From: Martinezella lusitana | Lineage (GTDB): Bacteria > Pseudomonadota > Alphaproteobacteria > Rhizobiales > Rhizobiaceae | DNA length: 64,000 nt | Assembly: GCF_900094565.1 (NCBI RefSeq) | Contig: NZ_FMAF01000001.1 | Span: 124,001-188,000, forward strand | Direction of reading: 5' to 3' | Shown: piece after piece, positions 1 through 8,308 of the stretch | Layout: each line of letters opens with the position of its first letter | Numbering within the stretch: position 1 is the first letter of the stretch | Position numbers and translations under genes: made by a program | Notes under the pieces: generated by a model | Seen by the model: the letters and a program-made list of their open reading frames with translations, nothing else | Databases searched by the model: none | Told to the model about the DNA's origin: nothing

Positions 1-821
1 GCGAAGCGCATGGTCGCAAGCTTGCGGAGACGGCTTCGCAATCGCGGCTGCTAGAGGGGTTCAAGGAGACCTTCAAGCTTCCTTACGTGCCGCAGCGCAT
101 CGAGATCTACGACAACTCCCACATCATGGGCACGAATGCGGTCGGCGGCATGGTCGTGGCCGGGCCGGAAGGTTTCGTCAAAGGCCAGTACCGAAAGTTC
201 AACATCAAATCGACCGACATCACGCCCGGCGACGACTTCGGCATGATGCGCGAAGTGATGACAAGGCGCTTTTCCCGCCTGCTGAAGGAAGAAGGCAAGC
301 CCGACCGCAGCGCTGCGACGGAGGCTCCCGCCGCCGATGCAGCCGACCAGCCCTTCCCCGCCTGGCCTGATATCATCCTCATCGATGGCGGCCAGGGGCA
401 GATGACAGCGGTGCGGGCCATTCTCGAGGAGTTGGGAATCACCGACAGCGTCATCGCCATCGGCGTCGCCAAGGGTGTCGACCGCGACGCCGGACGCGAG
501 CGCTTTTTCGCCCCTTCCCGCGAGAGCTTCACCCTGCCGCCGCGCGATCCCGTGCTCTACTTCATCCAACGCCTGCGCGACGAAGCCCACCGTTTCGCCA
601 TCGGCTCGCATCGCGCCCGGCGCAAGAAGGAGATGATCAAGAATCCGCTGGATGAAATCGGCGGTATCGGCCCGTCGCGCAAGCGGGCATTGCTGCAGCA
701 TTTCGGCACCGCCAAGGCCGTATCGCGCGCCGCCCTGTCCGACCTGATGGCTGTGGAAGGCATATCGGAAGCCGTAGCACGGCAGGTCTACAACCATTTT
801 CATGAAGACACCGCGAAATAA
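1..821 (+). CDS. uvrC: UvrABC system protein C (3' part)
   Basis: This is the C-terminal part of the excision nuclease subunit that makes the two incisions in nucleotide excision repair. The reading frame is open from base 3, so the start lies before the window. The sequence shows the UvrC RNase H-like endonuclease region ([17 protein letters not shown], then LIDGGQGQ) and two C-terminal helix-hairpin-helix motifs ([16 protein letters not shown] and [16 protein letters not shown]). The annotated-looking ATG/GTG codons inside the window are internal. The gene is followed by a repeat and then pgsA, an order often seen in rhizobia. Confidence 0.96.
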   Translation, partial: EAHGRKLAETASQSRLLEGFKETFKLPYVPQRIEIYDNSHIMGTNAVGGMVVAGPEGFVKGQYRKFNIKSTDITPGDDFGMMREVMTRRFSRLLKEEGKPDRSAATEAPAADAADQPFPAWPDIILIDGGQGQMTAVRAILEELGITDSVIAIGVAKGVDRDAGRERFFAPSRESFTLPPRDPVLYFIQRLRDEAHRFAIGSHRARRKKEMIKNPLDEIGGIGPSRKRALLQHFGTAKAVSRAALSDLMAVEGISEAVARQVYNHFHEDTAK

Positions 822-898
822 AAAGCCGGTCGCAAATTCCACGCAATGACGGTGAAAGAACAGAAAGAATGTTGACGATAGGGTAATCAAACCATCAT

Positions 899-970
899 CT
901 AGGCGTGATCCCAAAAAGTGCGGAGCGGTTTTTGGATAAGATCATGCTCAATCAAATGGCTGGAGCGAGA
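899..970 (+). repeat. Dispersed rhizobial intergenic repeat, diverged copy
   Basis: This stretch between uvrC and pgsA contains GCGTGATCCC and AAGTGCGGAGCGGTTTTT. The second string resembles the core of the two clearer copies at 44401-44460 and 59452-59520 (GTGCGCAGCGGTTTTCCG). I infer a diverged or related member of the same non-coding family. No protein coding is supported here. Confidence 0.5.
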
Positions 971-1029
971 TGAGGCTTTGACAAAGGCTCACCGAGATCT
1001 GCCGACACAACCGAAACGAAACGATTTCC

Positions 1030-1617
1030 ATGGCTTCGCGCGCTTACAGCATTCCCAATCTGCTTACCTACGGCCGCATCCTCTGCGTACCCCTGATCGT
1101 CCTGTGCTTCTTCGTCGAGGGCAAGCTGGAAGGTTCCGATTTCGCGCGGTGGGTCGCGCTCTGGATCTTCGTGATCGCCTCGCTCACCGACTTTCTCGAC
1201 GGCTATCTCGCGCGCATCTGGAATCAGACCTCGAATATCGGCCGCATGCTGGATCCGATCGCCGACAAACTGCTGGTCGCCTCGATCCTGCTTCTGGTGG
1301 CGGCCGACGGCACGATCGCCGGCTGGTCGCTCTGGGCGGCGATCATCATCCTCTGCCGTGAAATACTGGTATCCGGCCTGCGCGAATATCTTGCCGCCTT
1401 GAAAGTGAGCGTTCCCGTGACGCGCATCGCGAAGTGGAAGACGACCGCGCAGCTCGTGGCCATCGCCTTCCTGCTGGCTGGGCCGGCCGGCGACAAGGTG
1501 CTACCCTATACGACGGAGATCGGCATCGTCCTGCTCTGGGTCGCGGCGCTGCTGACCATCTACACCGGCTACGATTATTTCCGCGCCGGCCTGAAGCATA
1601 TCGTGGACGATGAATGA
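1030..1617 (+). CDS. pgsA: CDP-diacylglycerol--glycerol-3-phosphate 3-phosphatidyltransferase
   Basis: A 195-residue integral membrane enzyme that makes phosphatidylglycerol phosphate from CDP-diacylglycerol and glycerol 3-phosphate, the committed step to phosphatidylglycerol. The CDP-alcohol phosphotransferase signature is complete at about residues 58-81: DFLDGYLAR, then eight residues, then GRMLDPIAD. Several hydrophobic segments span the protein, and the length is usual for the family. Its last four bases (ATGA) overlap the start of moaD, so translation of the two is probably coupled. Confidence 0.95.
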   Translation: MASRAYSIPNLLTYGRILCVPLIVLCFFVEGKLEGSDFARWVALWIFVIASLTDFLDGYLARIWNQTSNIGRMLDPIADKLLVASILLLVAADGTIAGWSLWAAIIILCREILVSGLREYLAALKVSVPVTRIAKWKTTAQLVAIAFLLAGPAGDKVLPYTTEIGIVLLWVAALLTIYTGYDYFRAGLKHIVDDE

Positions 1618-1871
1618 TGACGAAGCTCGTCTATTTCGCCTGGGTGCGCGAGCGGATCGGCAAGGCCGAAGAGGAGATCTCTCTTCCCGCCGAGGTGATC
1701 ACCGTCGGTGATCTCCTTAATCATTTGAAGACCTTGGGGGAAGAATACGAGACAGCGCTTCAGTTTCCGGAAGCGATCCGGGTCGCCATCAACATGGAAC
1801 ATGCCGATCACGACGAGCCGATCGCCGGTGCGCGCGAGATCGGGCTGTTCCCACCGATGACTGGAGGGTGA
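1614..1871 (+). CDS. moaD: Molybdopterin synthase sulfur carrier subunit
   Basis: An 85-residue ubiquitin-fold protein that, as a C-terminal thiocarboxylate, supplies sulfur to molybdopterin synthase in molybdenum cofactor synthesis. The hallmark C-terminal Gly-Gly is present (FPPMTGG), and the N-terminus (KLVYFAWVRERIG) is typical. The ATG overlaps the pgsA stop. moaE, its partner subunit, begins five bases after its stop codon, so the pair should be co-translated. Confidence 0.95.
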   Translation: MMTKLVYFAWVRERIGKAEEEISLPAEVITVGDLLNHLKTLGEEYETALQFPEAIRVAINMEHADHDEPIAGAREIGLFPPMTGG

Positions 1872-1875
1872 GCTG

Positions 1876-2346
1876 ATGGCCGTGCAGCCGCTCGTCCGCG
1901 TTCAGCAAGAAGATTTCGATCTCCAGGCCGAGATCGACAGCCTCACGCAGGGGCGGCTCGATATCGGCGCAGTCGTCACCTTTTCCGGGCTCTGCCGCGA
2001 CGAAGGCGGCACGCTCGGCGCGCTTGAGCTGGAGCATTATCCCGGCATGGCGGAGGCGGAAATCAGCCGCATCGCCGACCTCGCCATCGAACGCTTCGGG
2101 CTTTTCGGCCTGACTGCCATCCATCGCTACGGCAAGATCGCGCCCGGCGAAAACATCGTCCTCGTCATTGCCGCCGCACCGCACCGGCAGGCAGCGTTCG
2201 ACGGCGCCAATTTCGTTATGGATTTCCTCAAGACTTCGGCTCCCTTCTGGAAGAAGGAACATGCCAAGGACGGCAAGGAGGGCGATTGGGTTTCGGCCAG
2301 GGATGCCGACGATGCCGCCCGCGCCAAATGGGCCGCGAAGAAATAG
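1876..2346 (+). CDS. moaE: Molybdopterin synthase catalytic subunit
   Basis: A 156-residue large subunit of molybdopterin synthase, which converts precursor Z (cPMP) to molybdopterin using MoaD thiocarboxylate. Family features visible are GALELEHYPGMAE, the HRYGKIAPGENIV segment and the lysine-rich FWKKEH stretch near residue 125 that carries the conserved active-site lysines. It sits directly behind moaD. Its 3' end nearly touches the convergent permease gene (3 bases apart), with no obvious terminator between them. Confidence 0.95.
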   Translation: MAVQPLVRVQQEDFDLQAEIDSLTQGRLDIGAVVTFSGLCRDEGGTLGALELEHYPGMAEAEISRIADLAIERFGLFGLTAIHRYGKIAPGENIVLVIAAAPHRQAAFDGANFVMDFLKTSAPFWKKEHAKDGKEGDWVSARDADDAARAKWAAKK

Positions 2347-2349
2347 GCC

Positions 2350-3246
2350 TCAGGGAACGACCCGCTCGCGCCGGCTCAATACCAGCAGCAGCACGAGCAG
2401 CGAAAAGATGACAAAGTCGCGCCACAGGAACGGGCCGTAGGCGCCCCACATCGTTTCCCCCAGACCGAGCAGCGCCGCACCGCCCGCCGACTTCAGCGGA
2501 TCGGAATAGCCCCCGACGGCCGCGATCATCAGAACCTTGAGCCCGAACATCAGCCCAGCCCCGAAATCCATCGTTCCGTAATAGGAGGTGGCCAGTAGCC
2601 CACAGATGGTCGCAACCAGTGCCGAGGCGACATAGGCCATCAGGAAGACGCGGTTGGCACTTGTGCCGCAAAGCTCGGCAGCCAGCGCGTCGTCGGTCAC
2701 CGCCCGCCAGATGCGTCCCCAGCCGGTGCATCTAAGGACATAGGCGCCGGCGAGGATCACCAGGATCATCAGCGCCGTGTTGAGGAGTTGGATCTCGGTA
2801 AGCGTCACCCGGAAATCGCCGCTATCCCAGAAGACGATAGCGCCATTCAGAAAGGGTGGCAGCCAGATGCCGCGCGTATTGGAGGCAAGCCGCGCCGTCT
2901 CCATCAGGATGATCATCATGCCGAGTGCTGCGACGATGATCGTATTCGGCGACTTGCGCGACAGCGGCAGCATGATCGCGCGGCCGACAAGAAAACTGGT
3001 GCCCAGCGTATAGGCGGCCGCGGCGATGGCGCCGAAGACGAAGGCAGCCGGCAGGATCAGATACATCCTGGTGTAGCCGACGTCGGTGAACAGCACCAGC
3101 ATCTGGCCGGCGAAGGCGAAGAGCGCTCCATAGGTGATATCGGCCCGCTTCATGACCCCGAAGGCGATGGCATAGCCGAAGGCAAGCGCGGCATAGAGCG
3201 CGGCGAGCGGAACGGCATTTGCCAATTGCTGCAGAAGATAGGCCAT
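2350..3246 (-). CDS. Branched-chain amino acid ABC transporter-type permease (LivH-like), orphan
   Basis: About 298 residues with eight or so hydrophobic segments, typical of the LivH/BPD_transp_2 inner-membrane permease family. It includes the conserved GRIWRAVTDDALAAELCG cytoplasmic loop and LMIAAVGGY. I chose the ATG at 3246 because GGAGGGG precedes it; longer in-frame starts to 3372 would run through the palindrome at 3272-3299. No LivM, LivF, LivG or binding-protein gene lies nearby, so its partners must be elsewhere or it is an orphan. It is divergent from the CGNR gene, which may control it. Substrate unknown. Confidence 0.85.
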   Translation of the reverse strand: MAYLLQQLANAVPLAALYAALAFGYAIAFGVMKRADITYGALFAFAGQMLVLFTDVGYTRMYLILPAAFVFGAIAAAAYTLGTSFLVGRAIMLPLSRKSPNTIIVAALGMMIILMETARLASNTRGIWLPPFLNGAIVFWDSGDFRVTLTEIQLLNTALMILVILAGAYVLRCTGWGRIWRAVTDDALAAELCGTSANRVFLMAYVASALVATICGLLATSYYGTMDFGAGLMFGLKVLMIAAVGGYSDPLKSAGGAALLGLGETMWGAYGPFLWRDFVIFSLLVLLLVLSRRERVVP

Positions 3247-3271
3247 GACCCCTCCGAGGACATGCAAATAG

Positions 3272-3299
3272 TAACTGGCAAAATCAATTTTACCAGTTA
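3272..3299. promoter_or_regulatory. Near-perfect palindrome in the divergent permease/CGNR promoter region
   Basis: TAACTGGCAAAAT and ATTTTACCAGTTA form 13-base arms around a central CA with one mismatch. The site lies between the two divergent start codons (3246 minus, 3311 plus), 11 bases before the CGNR ATG. Position and symmetry suggest an operator for a dimeric regulator, perhaps the CGNR protein itself; that link is inference. Confidence 0.65.
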
Positions 3300-3310
3300 T
3301 AATTTTCAGC

Positions 3311-3859
3311 ATGAGCTTTTCCTGGACCCCACATCGCTTTTCCGGTGGCGCCTTGGCGCTCGATGTCGCCAACAGCGTGATCCTGCGTCATGACGACGAA
3401 CGGCGGATCGACCGCTTCGAGGGATCGGGGCAGATGGAAAGCTTTCCGAAAGCGGCCGCGAATTTCTGTGCCGAGCGGGCGCTTTTCGGCGACATCCTGC
3501 CGGTGCGGCAGGAAAACAAGGCCGATTTCATCGGATTGCGTGAGGTGATCGACCGCTACTTTCGTGCCCGCGTCCTCGGCGGCGGAGCCGATGCGCTGCT
3601 CGCCGACCTGCTGGCGGCGCTGGCGAAAGTCTTGAGACAAGCTTCCGCCGATGGGCTCGACGCGGCGACGGTGCATTCCACGCTGCGCCTGATCGCCATG
3701 CCCGACCCGGAGCGGATGAAGATCTGCCGCAACTGCGGCTGGCTGTTCATCGATCGCAGCAAGAACAAAAGCCGAGCCTGGTGCGACATGGCGGTCTGCG
3801 GCAACCGCGCCAAGGCAAGCCGGCATTACCGGCGCAAGAAGGAGGAGACTGCGCCATGA
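3311..3859 (+). CDS. CGNR zinc-finger / ABATE-domain protein, putative regulator
   Basis: A 182-residue protein with an N-terminal ABATE-like domain (about residues 8-125) and a C-terminal CGNR zinc finger. The four zinc-ligand cysteines are C139, C142, C158 and C163, the last beginning the CGNR motif, followed by a basic tail (SRHYRRKKEE). This family is widely regarded as stress-related DNA-binding regulators, but few members have been tested. The start at 3311 has no clear Shine-Dalgarno. The gene is divergent from a LivH-like permease with a palindrome between, and its stop overlaps the next gene (ATGA). Confidence 0.85.
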   Translation: MSFSWTPHRFSGGALALDVANSVILRHDDERRIDRFEGSGQMESFPKAAANFCAERALFGDILPVRQENKADFIGLREVIDRYFRARVLGGGADALLADLLAALAKVLRQASADGLDAATVHSTLRLIAMPDPERMKICRNCGWLFIDRSKNKSRAWCDMAVCGNRAKASRHYRRKKEETAP

Positions 3860-4365
3860 TTATCCGAACGATCCTGCTGACAGCCACGATCGCGGGGCTG
3901 GCGCTTGGAGGCTGCCAGAGAAAAGACGATGAAGGGCCGACCCAGCTCAGCGGCCGCCTCTTCATATTCAACTATCGCGTGGCGACCGCCAGCTACATGA
4001 TCACGCTGAAGAAGATCGCCCCGATCCCCGAGGGAACGACGGCCGTCGCGGAATTCGAAAATCCCGCCGGGGGCGACCCCCTTGTGGTTCGGCAGAAGAT
4101 CTATACCTTCTGGGACAAGATCACGCTCGAAAGCCCGGATCTGCGCTGCGTGCGCAAGGATCGCCCCTATTCCGTCTCGATCAAGCTGGTGGATGCAAGC
4201 GACAAGACGATCCAGACGATCAAGACCGAGGTGAAATCCGACCTTGACCAGACCGTGCTGCCGACAAAACCGCTCGTCGTCGGCCCGGTCTACACCGCAA
4301 ACCCGGATGTCTTCAAAAGTGACGGCAGCATCGACTATGGGCACGATGCCGCCTGCCCGGCATGA
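3856..4365 (+). CDS. Hypothetical lipoprotein
   Basis: A 169-residue protein of unknown function. It starts with a lipoprotein signal peptide ending in the lipobox LALGGC (cysteine 17), so it is probably exported and lipidated. A strong GGAGGAG lies ten bases before the ATG at 3856, and the ATG overlaps the CGNR stop, so I prefer this start over a longer in-frame one at 3781. The rest shows no motif I recognise; a beta-rich periplasmic domain is plausible. Coupling to the CGNR gene suggests shared expression. Confidence 0.75.
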   Translation: MIIRTILLTATIAGLALGGCQRKDDEGPTQLSGRLFIFNYRVATASYMITLKKIAPIPEGTTAVAEFENPAGGDPLVVRQKIYTFWDKITLESPDLRCVRKDRPYSVSIKLVDASDKTIQTIKTEVKSDLDQTVLPTKPLVVGPVYTANPDVFKSDGSIDYGHDAACPA

Positions 4366-4367
4366 AA

Positions 4368-4397
4368 AAAGCCGGGATGCAAAATCCCGGCTTTCTT
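4368..4397. terminator. Bidirectional intrinsic terminator
   Basis: Perfect 11-base arms AAAGCCGGGAT (4368-4378) and ATCCCGGCTTT (4384-4394) flank a five-base loop. A run of A lies on the left and T-rich sequence on the right, so it can end both the lipoprotein gene and the convergent ndk gene. Confidence 0.8.
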
Positions 4398-4439
4398 GAG
4401 TCAATTCAAATCGTTCAGCGCAAGCGCTGACAGTCCGAT

Positions 4440-4862
4440 TCAGCCGACGATTTCAGTTTCGGAGAACCAGTAAGCGATTTCGACAGCAGCCGTTTCCGGA
4501 GCGTCGGAGCCGTGAACGGAATTTTCGCCGATCGACAAAGCGTGGATCTTGCGGATCGTGCCTTCAGCGGCGTTGGCCGGGTTGGTTGCGCCCATGATTT
4601 CGCGGTTCTTCAGGATGGCGCCTTCGCCTTCCAGAACCTGAACGACGGTCGGGCCGGAGGTCATGCCTTCGACGAGTTCGCCGAAGAAGGGGCGTTCCTT
4701 GTGGACAGCGTAGAAGCCTTCGGCTTCGCGCTTGCTCATCCAGACGCGCTTGGAGGCGATGACACGCAGGCCATTGTCTTCAAAAATCTTGGTGATGGCG
4801 CCGGTCAGATTGCGCTTCGTTGCATCCGGCTTGATCATCGAGAAAGTACGTTCAATCGCCAT
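4440..4862 (-). CDS. ndk: Nucleoside diphosphate kinase
   Basis: A 140-residue cytoplasmic enzyme that transfers the gamma-phosphate from ATP to nucleoside diphosphates by way of a phosphohistidine. The active-site histidine is H117 in NSVHGSD. The N-terminus [14 protein letters not shown] is typical, and I set the start there (4862) because family members begin at this methionine. Length matches the family. It is a single-gene unit ending at the shared terminator at 4368-4397. Confidence 0.97.
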   Translation of the reverse strand: MAIERTFSMIKPDATKRNLTGAITKIFEDNGLRVIASKRVWMSKREAEGFYAVHKERPFFGELVEGMTSGPTVVQVLEGEGAILKNREIMGATNPANAAEGTIRKIHALSIGENSVHGSDAPETAAVEIAYWFSETEIVG

Positions 4863-5086
4863 GGGTCCGTTCCTTGTAATCAGAGAAAAGTGGGCGGTCT
4901 TTACCCGCCCCACAGCCCGAAAACAAGGGGGACAGCCCAATTTCACGCCGCTGTCACAGTACGGACGGTCGATTCGCAAGCGACTAGGTGGCGAAGCAAC
5001 CGTTCATTAGCGGACTTCGCGGATGGTCCGGTTCATTTGCTCAATTCTGGTTCGGACTGATCTCATAGCCATGGAGGAAAAGCCAT

Positions 5087-5596
5087 ATGCTCAGACATTT
5101 CAAAATGCTTGCCGACTACAATCGTTGGGCCAATGTTCAAGTCTACGATGCCGCCGCCCGGCTCAGCGATGCGGAATTTCACGAGGATCGCGGTGCCTTC
5201 TTCGGCTCGCTGCATGGAACGCTGAACCATCTGCTGGTGACGGACCGGCTGTGGATGCACCGTTTCAGTGGAACCGGCGAGCCACCGGCGGCGCTGGGTG
5301 TCGTTCTGCATAACGATCTTACGGGGCTCCGAGAGATGCGCGAGGCCGAAGATCGGCGCATCCTCGATTGGGTGGAGACGCTGGATGCCGCCATCCTTGC
5401 TGCCGACATCACCTATGCATCCGTCCTTCGGCCGGGCGCGATCATCCATCCGCTCCATCTGGCGATTGCACATATGTTCAATCATCAGACCCATCACCGC
5501 GGCCAATGCCACATGATCCTGACAACGCTGGGCAAGCCATCGCTGGTGCTGGACCTCTTGCATTTCCTGCGCAGTGAAGGGCGGCAGTGGATGTAA
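5087..5596 (+). CDS. DinB family metal-binding protein
   Basis: A 169-residue four-helix DinB-fold protein. The metal-binding histidine triad expected in this family is visible: H48 in TLNHLL, then H133 and H137 in NHQTHHRGQ. The start follows GGAGGA at the right distance. DinB-like proteins are thiol-transferase relatives or damage-associated proteins, and most have no known reaction; none can be assigned here. It stands alone between ndk (divergent) and the gene at 5758. Confidence 0.85.
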   Translation: MLRHFKMLADYNRWANVQVYDAAARLSDAEFHEDRGAFFGSLHGTLNHLLVTDRLWMHRFSGTGEPPAALGVVLHNDLTGLREMREAEDRRILDWVETLDAAILAADITYASVLRPGAIIHPLHLAIAHMFNHQTHHRGQCHMILTTLGKPSLVLDLLHFLRSEGRQWM

Positions 5597-5728
5597 GCCA
5601 TAGGCGAACCGCGATCCTTTCGATACGATCAGGCGTTGCTCAAGCCGCTAATTTTATTGTCCGATCACGCGGATAGTCGGTTTCGTTCATGTTGCCTTAA
5701 CCTGCGCGCCTGCAAGTTGGAGAGATAT

Positions 5729-5761
5729 ATGAGCCAAGTGGCAGTCAGAGAGCAGGCATGA
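5729..5761 (+). CDS. Possible 10-residue leader peptide overlapping the next start
   Basis: An ATG six bases after GGAG (5719-5722) opens a mini-ORF encoding MSQVAVREQA. Its TGA stop (5759-5761) overlaps the ATG at 5758 of the next gene. The arrangement would let ribosomes ending here restart on the following gene, whose own upstream region lacks a strong Shine-Dalgarno. It is too short to judge by sequence conservation alone. Confidence 0.35.
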   Translation: MSQVAVREQA

Positions 5762-6264
5762 AGAGTTCGCAGACAGGCGTTTCCGCGTCTTCCATCGGCA
5801 ATGATGACAGTGAATCAGAAACCGAGCTCGAGACCATCGGCCGCTTCATGACGAGGCGGAAGGTCAGGAACCTGCCGCGCAACTATCAGCTCTTTCACGA
5901 GGCGCTCTATGGCCAGGATCGCTGTCTTGCCAGCGAGATCGAAGCGCTCGGCCCACACCCCTCGCAAAGCAAGCTCGATGAGATCGGCCTGAAGCATCGC
6001 CTTGTCAGCCATTGCGGGCTGGTCGCGCGGAAATCCGAAAGCGATGCGGCCGACATGCTGCGCGAGGTGGCGGATCAGCTTGCCAAAGGGCTGAAGAAGA
6101 AGCGGCATTTTGCCCGCGGGGTCGGGACGGCGCCGAATGCCAGCGCCGCCCTGGACAGCCTCCACGCGTCGCTGAGCAATCTCATGCTCTACGAGACCGA
6201 GCTGATCGAGAGGTTGAAGAACTGCGCGCACCTGCCGGAGCCCAAGCGGCGCGCAGACGCCTGA
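5758..6264 (+). CDS. Hypothetical protein resembling the N-terminal module of rhizobial GGDEF proteins
   Basis: A 168-residue soluble protein. The stretch TIGRFMTRRKVRNLPRNYQLFHEALYG (about residues 29-55), followed by LGPHPSQSKLDEIG, resembles from memory the region in front of the GGDEF domain of rhizobial CelR2-like diguanylate cyclases. Here no GGDEF domain follows: the frame stops at 6264 and an ABC-F gene begins 50 bases later. It may be a free-standing sensory or partner module, or a remnant of a longer gene. No catalytic motif is seen. Confidence 0.7.
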   Translation: MKSSQTGVSASSIGNDDSESETELETIGRFMTRRKVRNLPRNYQLFHEALYGQDRCLASEIEALGPHPSQSKLDEIGLKHRLVSHCGLVARKSESDAADMLREVADQLAKGLKKKRHFARGVGTAPNASAALDSLHASLSNLMLYETELIERLKNCAHLPEPKRRADA

Positions 6265-6313
6265 ACGCTTTCGCGCTCTTGCCTTCGGCGCCGAGTTCGG
6301 CCAAAACCGCGCC

Positions 6314-8203
6314 ATGATTTCCATTTCAGACCTTTCCGCCCGCATTGCCGGCCGCCTTCTCATCGACCACGCCAACGTGACGCTTCCGGCGGGCACGAAG
6401 GCCGGTCTCGTCGGCAAGAACGGCGCGGGCAAATCCACGCTGTTCAGGATCATTACCGGCGATTTCGCCGCCGAAAGCGGCTCGGTTTCGATCCCGCGCA
6501 ACGCGCGCATCGGCCAGGTCGCGCAGGAAGCACCCGGCACGGAAGAGCCGCTGATCGACATCGTGCTCGCGGCCGACAAGGAGCGAGCAGCACTGCTTGC
6601 TGAAGCCGAGACAGCAACCGATCCGCATCGCATCGCCGACATCCAGACGCGGCTTGCCGATATCGGCGCGCATTCGGCCGAAGCGCGTGCTGCCAGCATC
6701 CTTGCCGGCCTCGGCTTCGATCACGAGGCGCAAAAGCGCCCCGCCTCCTCGTTTTCCGGCGGATGGCGCATGCGTGTTGCGCTCGCTGCGGTGCTGTTTT
6801 CCGAGCCGGACCTTTTGCTGCTCGACGAGCCGACGAACTATCTCGACCTCGAAGGCACGCTCTGGCTGGAAGATTACATCCGCCGCTATCCGCACACGGT
6901 CATCATCATCTCGCACGACCGCGACCTCCTGAATACGGCGGTCAACGCCATCGTCCATCTCGATCAGAAGAAGCTCACCTTCTATCGCGGCTCCTACGAC
7001 CAGTTCGAGCGGCAGAAGGCGGAGGCCGACGAACTGCAGACGAAAGCCAAAGCGAAGAACGACGCGGCACGCAAGCATCTGCAGAGCTTCATCGATCGTT
7101 TCAAGGCCAAGGCTACGAAGGCGCGGCAGGCGCAATCACGCGTCAAGGCACTGGAGCGGATGGGGACTGTCGCCGCCGTCATCGAAGATCATGTGATGGG
7201 CTTCAGCTTTCCGGAACCCGAAAAGCAGCCCGCATCGCCCATTATCGCCGTCAGCGGCGGCGCGGTCGGCTATGAGCCCGGCAAGCCGATCCTGAAACGC
7301 CTCAACCTGCGCATCGACGCTGAAGACCGCATCGCCCTCCTCGGCTCCAACGGCAACGGTAAATCCACCTTCGCCAAATTCGTCTCCGGCCGGCTCGATG
7401 CCGATAGCGGTGATGTGAAGTTGGCACCGAGCCTGAAGATCGGCTTCTTCGCCCAGCACCAGCTCGATGATCTCATGCCGAACCAGACGGCTGTCGAGCA
7501 TGTCCGCCGCAGGATGCCCGAAGCACCGGAAGCGAGGGTGCGCTCTCGCGTCGCGCAGATGGGCCTGGCGACGGAGAAGATGGACACGCAGGTCAAGGAT
7601 CTCTCTGGCGGCGAGAAGGCGCGGCTGCTGATGGGCCTTGCCGCCTTCGACGCACCGAATCTGCTGATCCTCGACGAGCCGACGAACCATCTGGATATCG
7701 ACAGCCGCAATGCGCTGATCCAGGCGCTGAACGATTATTCCGGCGCAGTCATCCTCATCTCGCACGACCGCCACCTGATCGAGGCGACGGTCGACCAGCT
7801 GTGGCTGGTGCGGGACGGCACCGTTTCCACCTTCGATGGCGACCTCGAAGATTACCGCAGCCTCGTCGTCGCGAGTCCGAAGCCGAGGGATGACAAGGCC
7901 AAGGCGAACGGCAACGACGATTCCGTCTCCAAGGCGGATCAGCGCAAGCTCAATGCGGAACGCCGCGCTTCGCAGGCACCGCTCAGGAAAAAGATCAACG
8001 AAATCGAATCCTTGACCGCCAAGCTTGAGAAATTGATTCAGACGCTTGATGCAGAACTTGCAGATCCCGCTCTTTACGAGAAGGCGCCCGCCAAGGCTGC
8101 TGAGAAGGCAAAACAGCGCGCGGATGCCGCTGAAAAGCTCGCCGCAGCCGAGGAACAATGGCTGGAACTTTCATCGGAATATGAAAGCGCCATCGCCGGC
8201 TAG
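6314..8203 (+). CDS. ABC-F family ATP-binding protein
   Basis: A 629-residue cytoplasmic protein with two ABC ATPase domains and no membrane segments, the layout of ribosome-associated ABC-F factors (Uup/YheS group). Domain 1 has Walker A GKNGAGKST (about residues 34-42), signature SFSGGW and Walker B LLLLDEPTN. Domain 2 has GSNGNGKST (about 344-352), signature LSGGEKAR and LLILDEPTNHLD. A charged linker lies between them, and a C-terminal coiled coil (about 540-625) resembles the Uup tail. The exact subfamily is not settled. Confidence 0.93.
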   Translation: MISISDLSARIAGRLLIDHANVTLPAGTKAGLVGKNGAGKSTLFRIITGDFAAESGSVSIPRNARIGQVAQEAPGTEEPLIDIVLAADKERAALLAEAETATDPHRIADIQTRLADIGAHSAEARAASILAGLGFDHEAQKRPASSFSGGWRMRVALAAVLFSEPDLLLLDEPTNYLDLEGTLWLEDYIRRYPHTVIIISHDRDLLNTAVNAIVHLDQKKLTFYRGSYDQFERQKAEADELQTKAKAKNDAARKHLQSFIDRFKAKATKARQAQSRVKALERMGTVAAVIEDHVMGFSFPEPEKQPASPIIAVSGGAVGYEPGKPILKRLNLRIDAEDRIALLGSNGNGKSTFAKFVSGRLDADSGDVKLAPSLKIGFFAQHQLDDLMPNQTAVEHVRRRMPEAPEARVRSRVAQMGLATEKMDTQVKDLSGGEKARLLMGLAAFDAPNLLILDEPTNHLDIDSRNALIQALNDYSGAVILISHDRHLIEATVDQLWLVRDGTVSTFDGDLEDYRSLVVASPKPRDDKAKANGNDDSVSKADQRKLNAERRASQAPLRKKINEIESLTAKLEKLIQTLDAELADPALYEKAPAKAAEKAKQRADAAEKLAAAEEQWLELSSEYESAIAG

Positions 8204-8308
8204 TGCGCGTGAATTCTTAATGGTTTCGGAGCCGATCCTAACCGATCATTAACCATAACTACGGAAAGTACGCCCAACCTTCATTGACATAAGTGTTGAG
8301 CGATTCCG

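Noticed and set aside
918..1361. 147-residue plus-strand frame across the repeat and pgsA
   Set aside because: It begins in a non-coding repeat and runs out of frame through pgsA, which has a complete signature.
7136..8158. 340-residue open frame opposite the ABC-F gene
   Set aside because: The ABC-F motifs on the plus strand are complete, and the minus-strand translation lacks family features.
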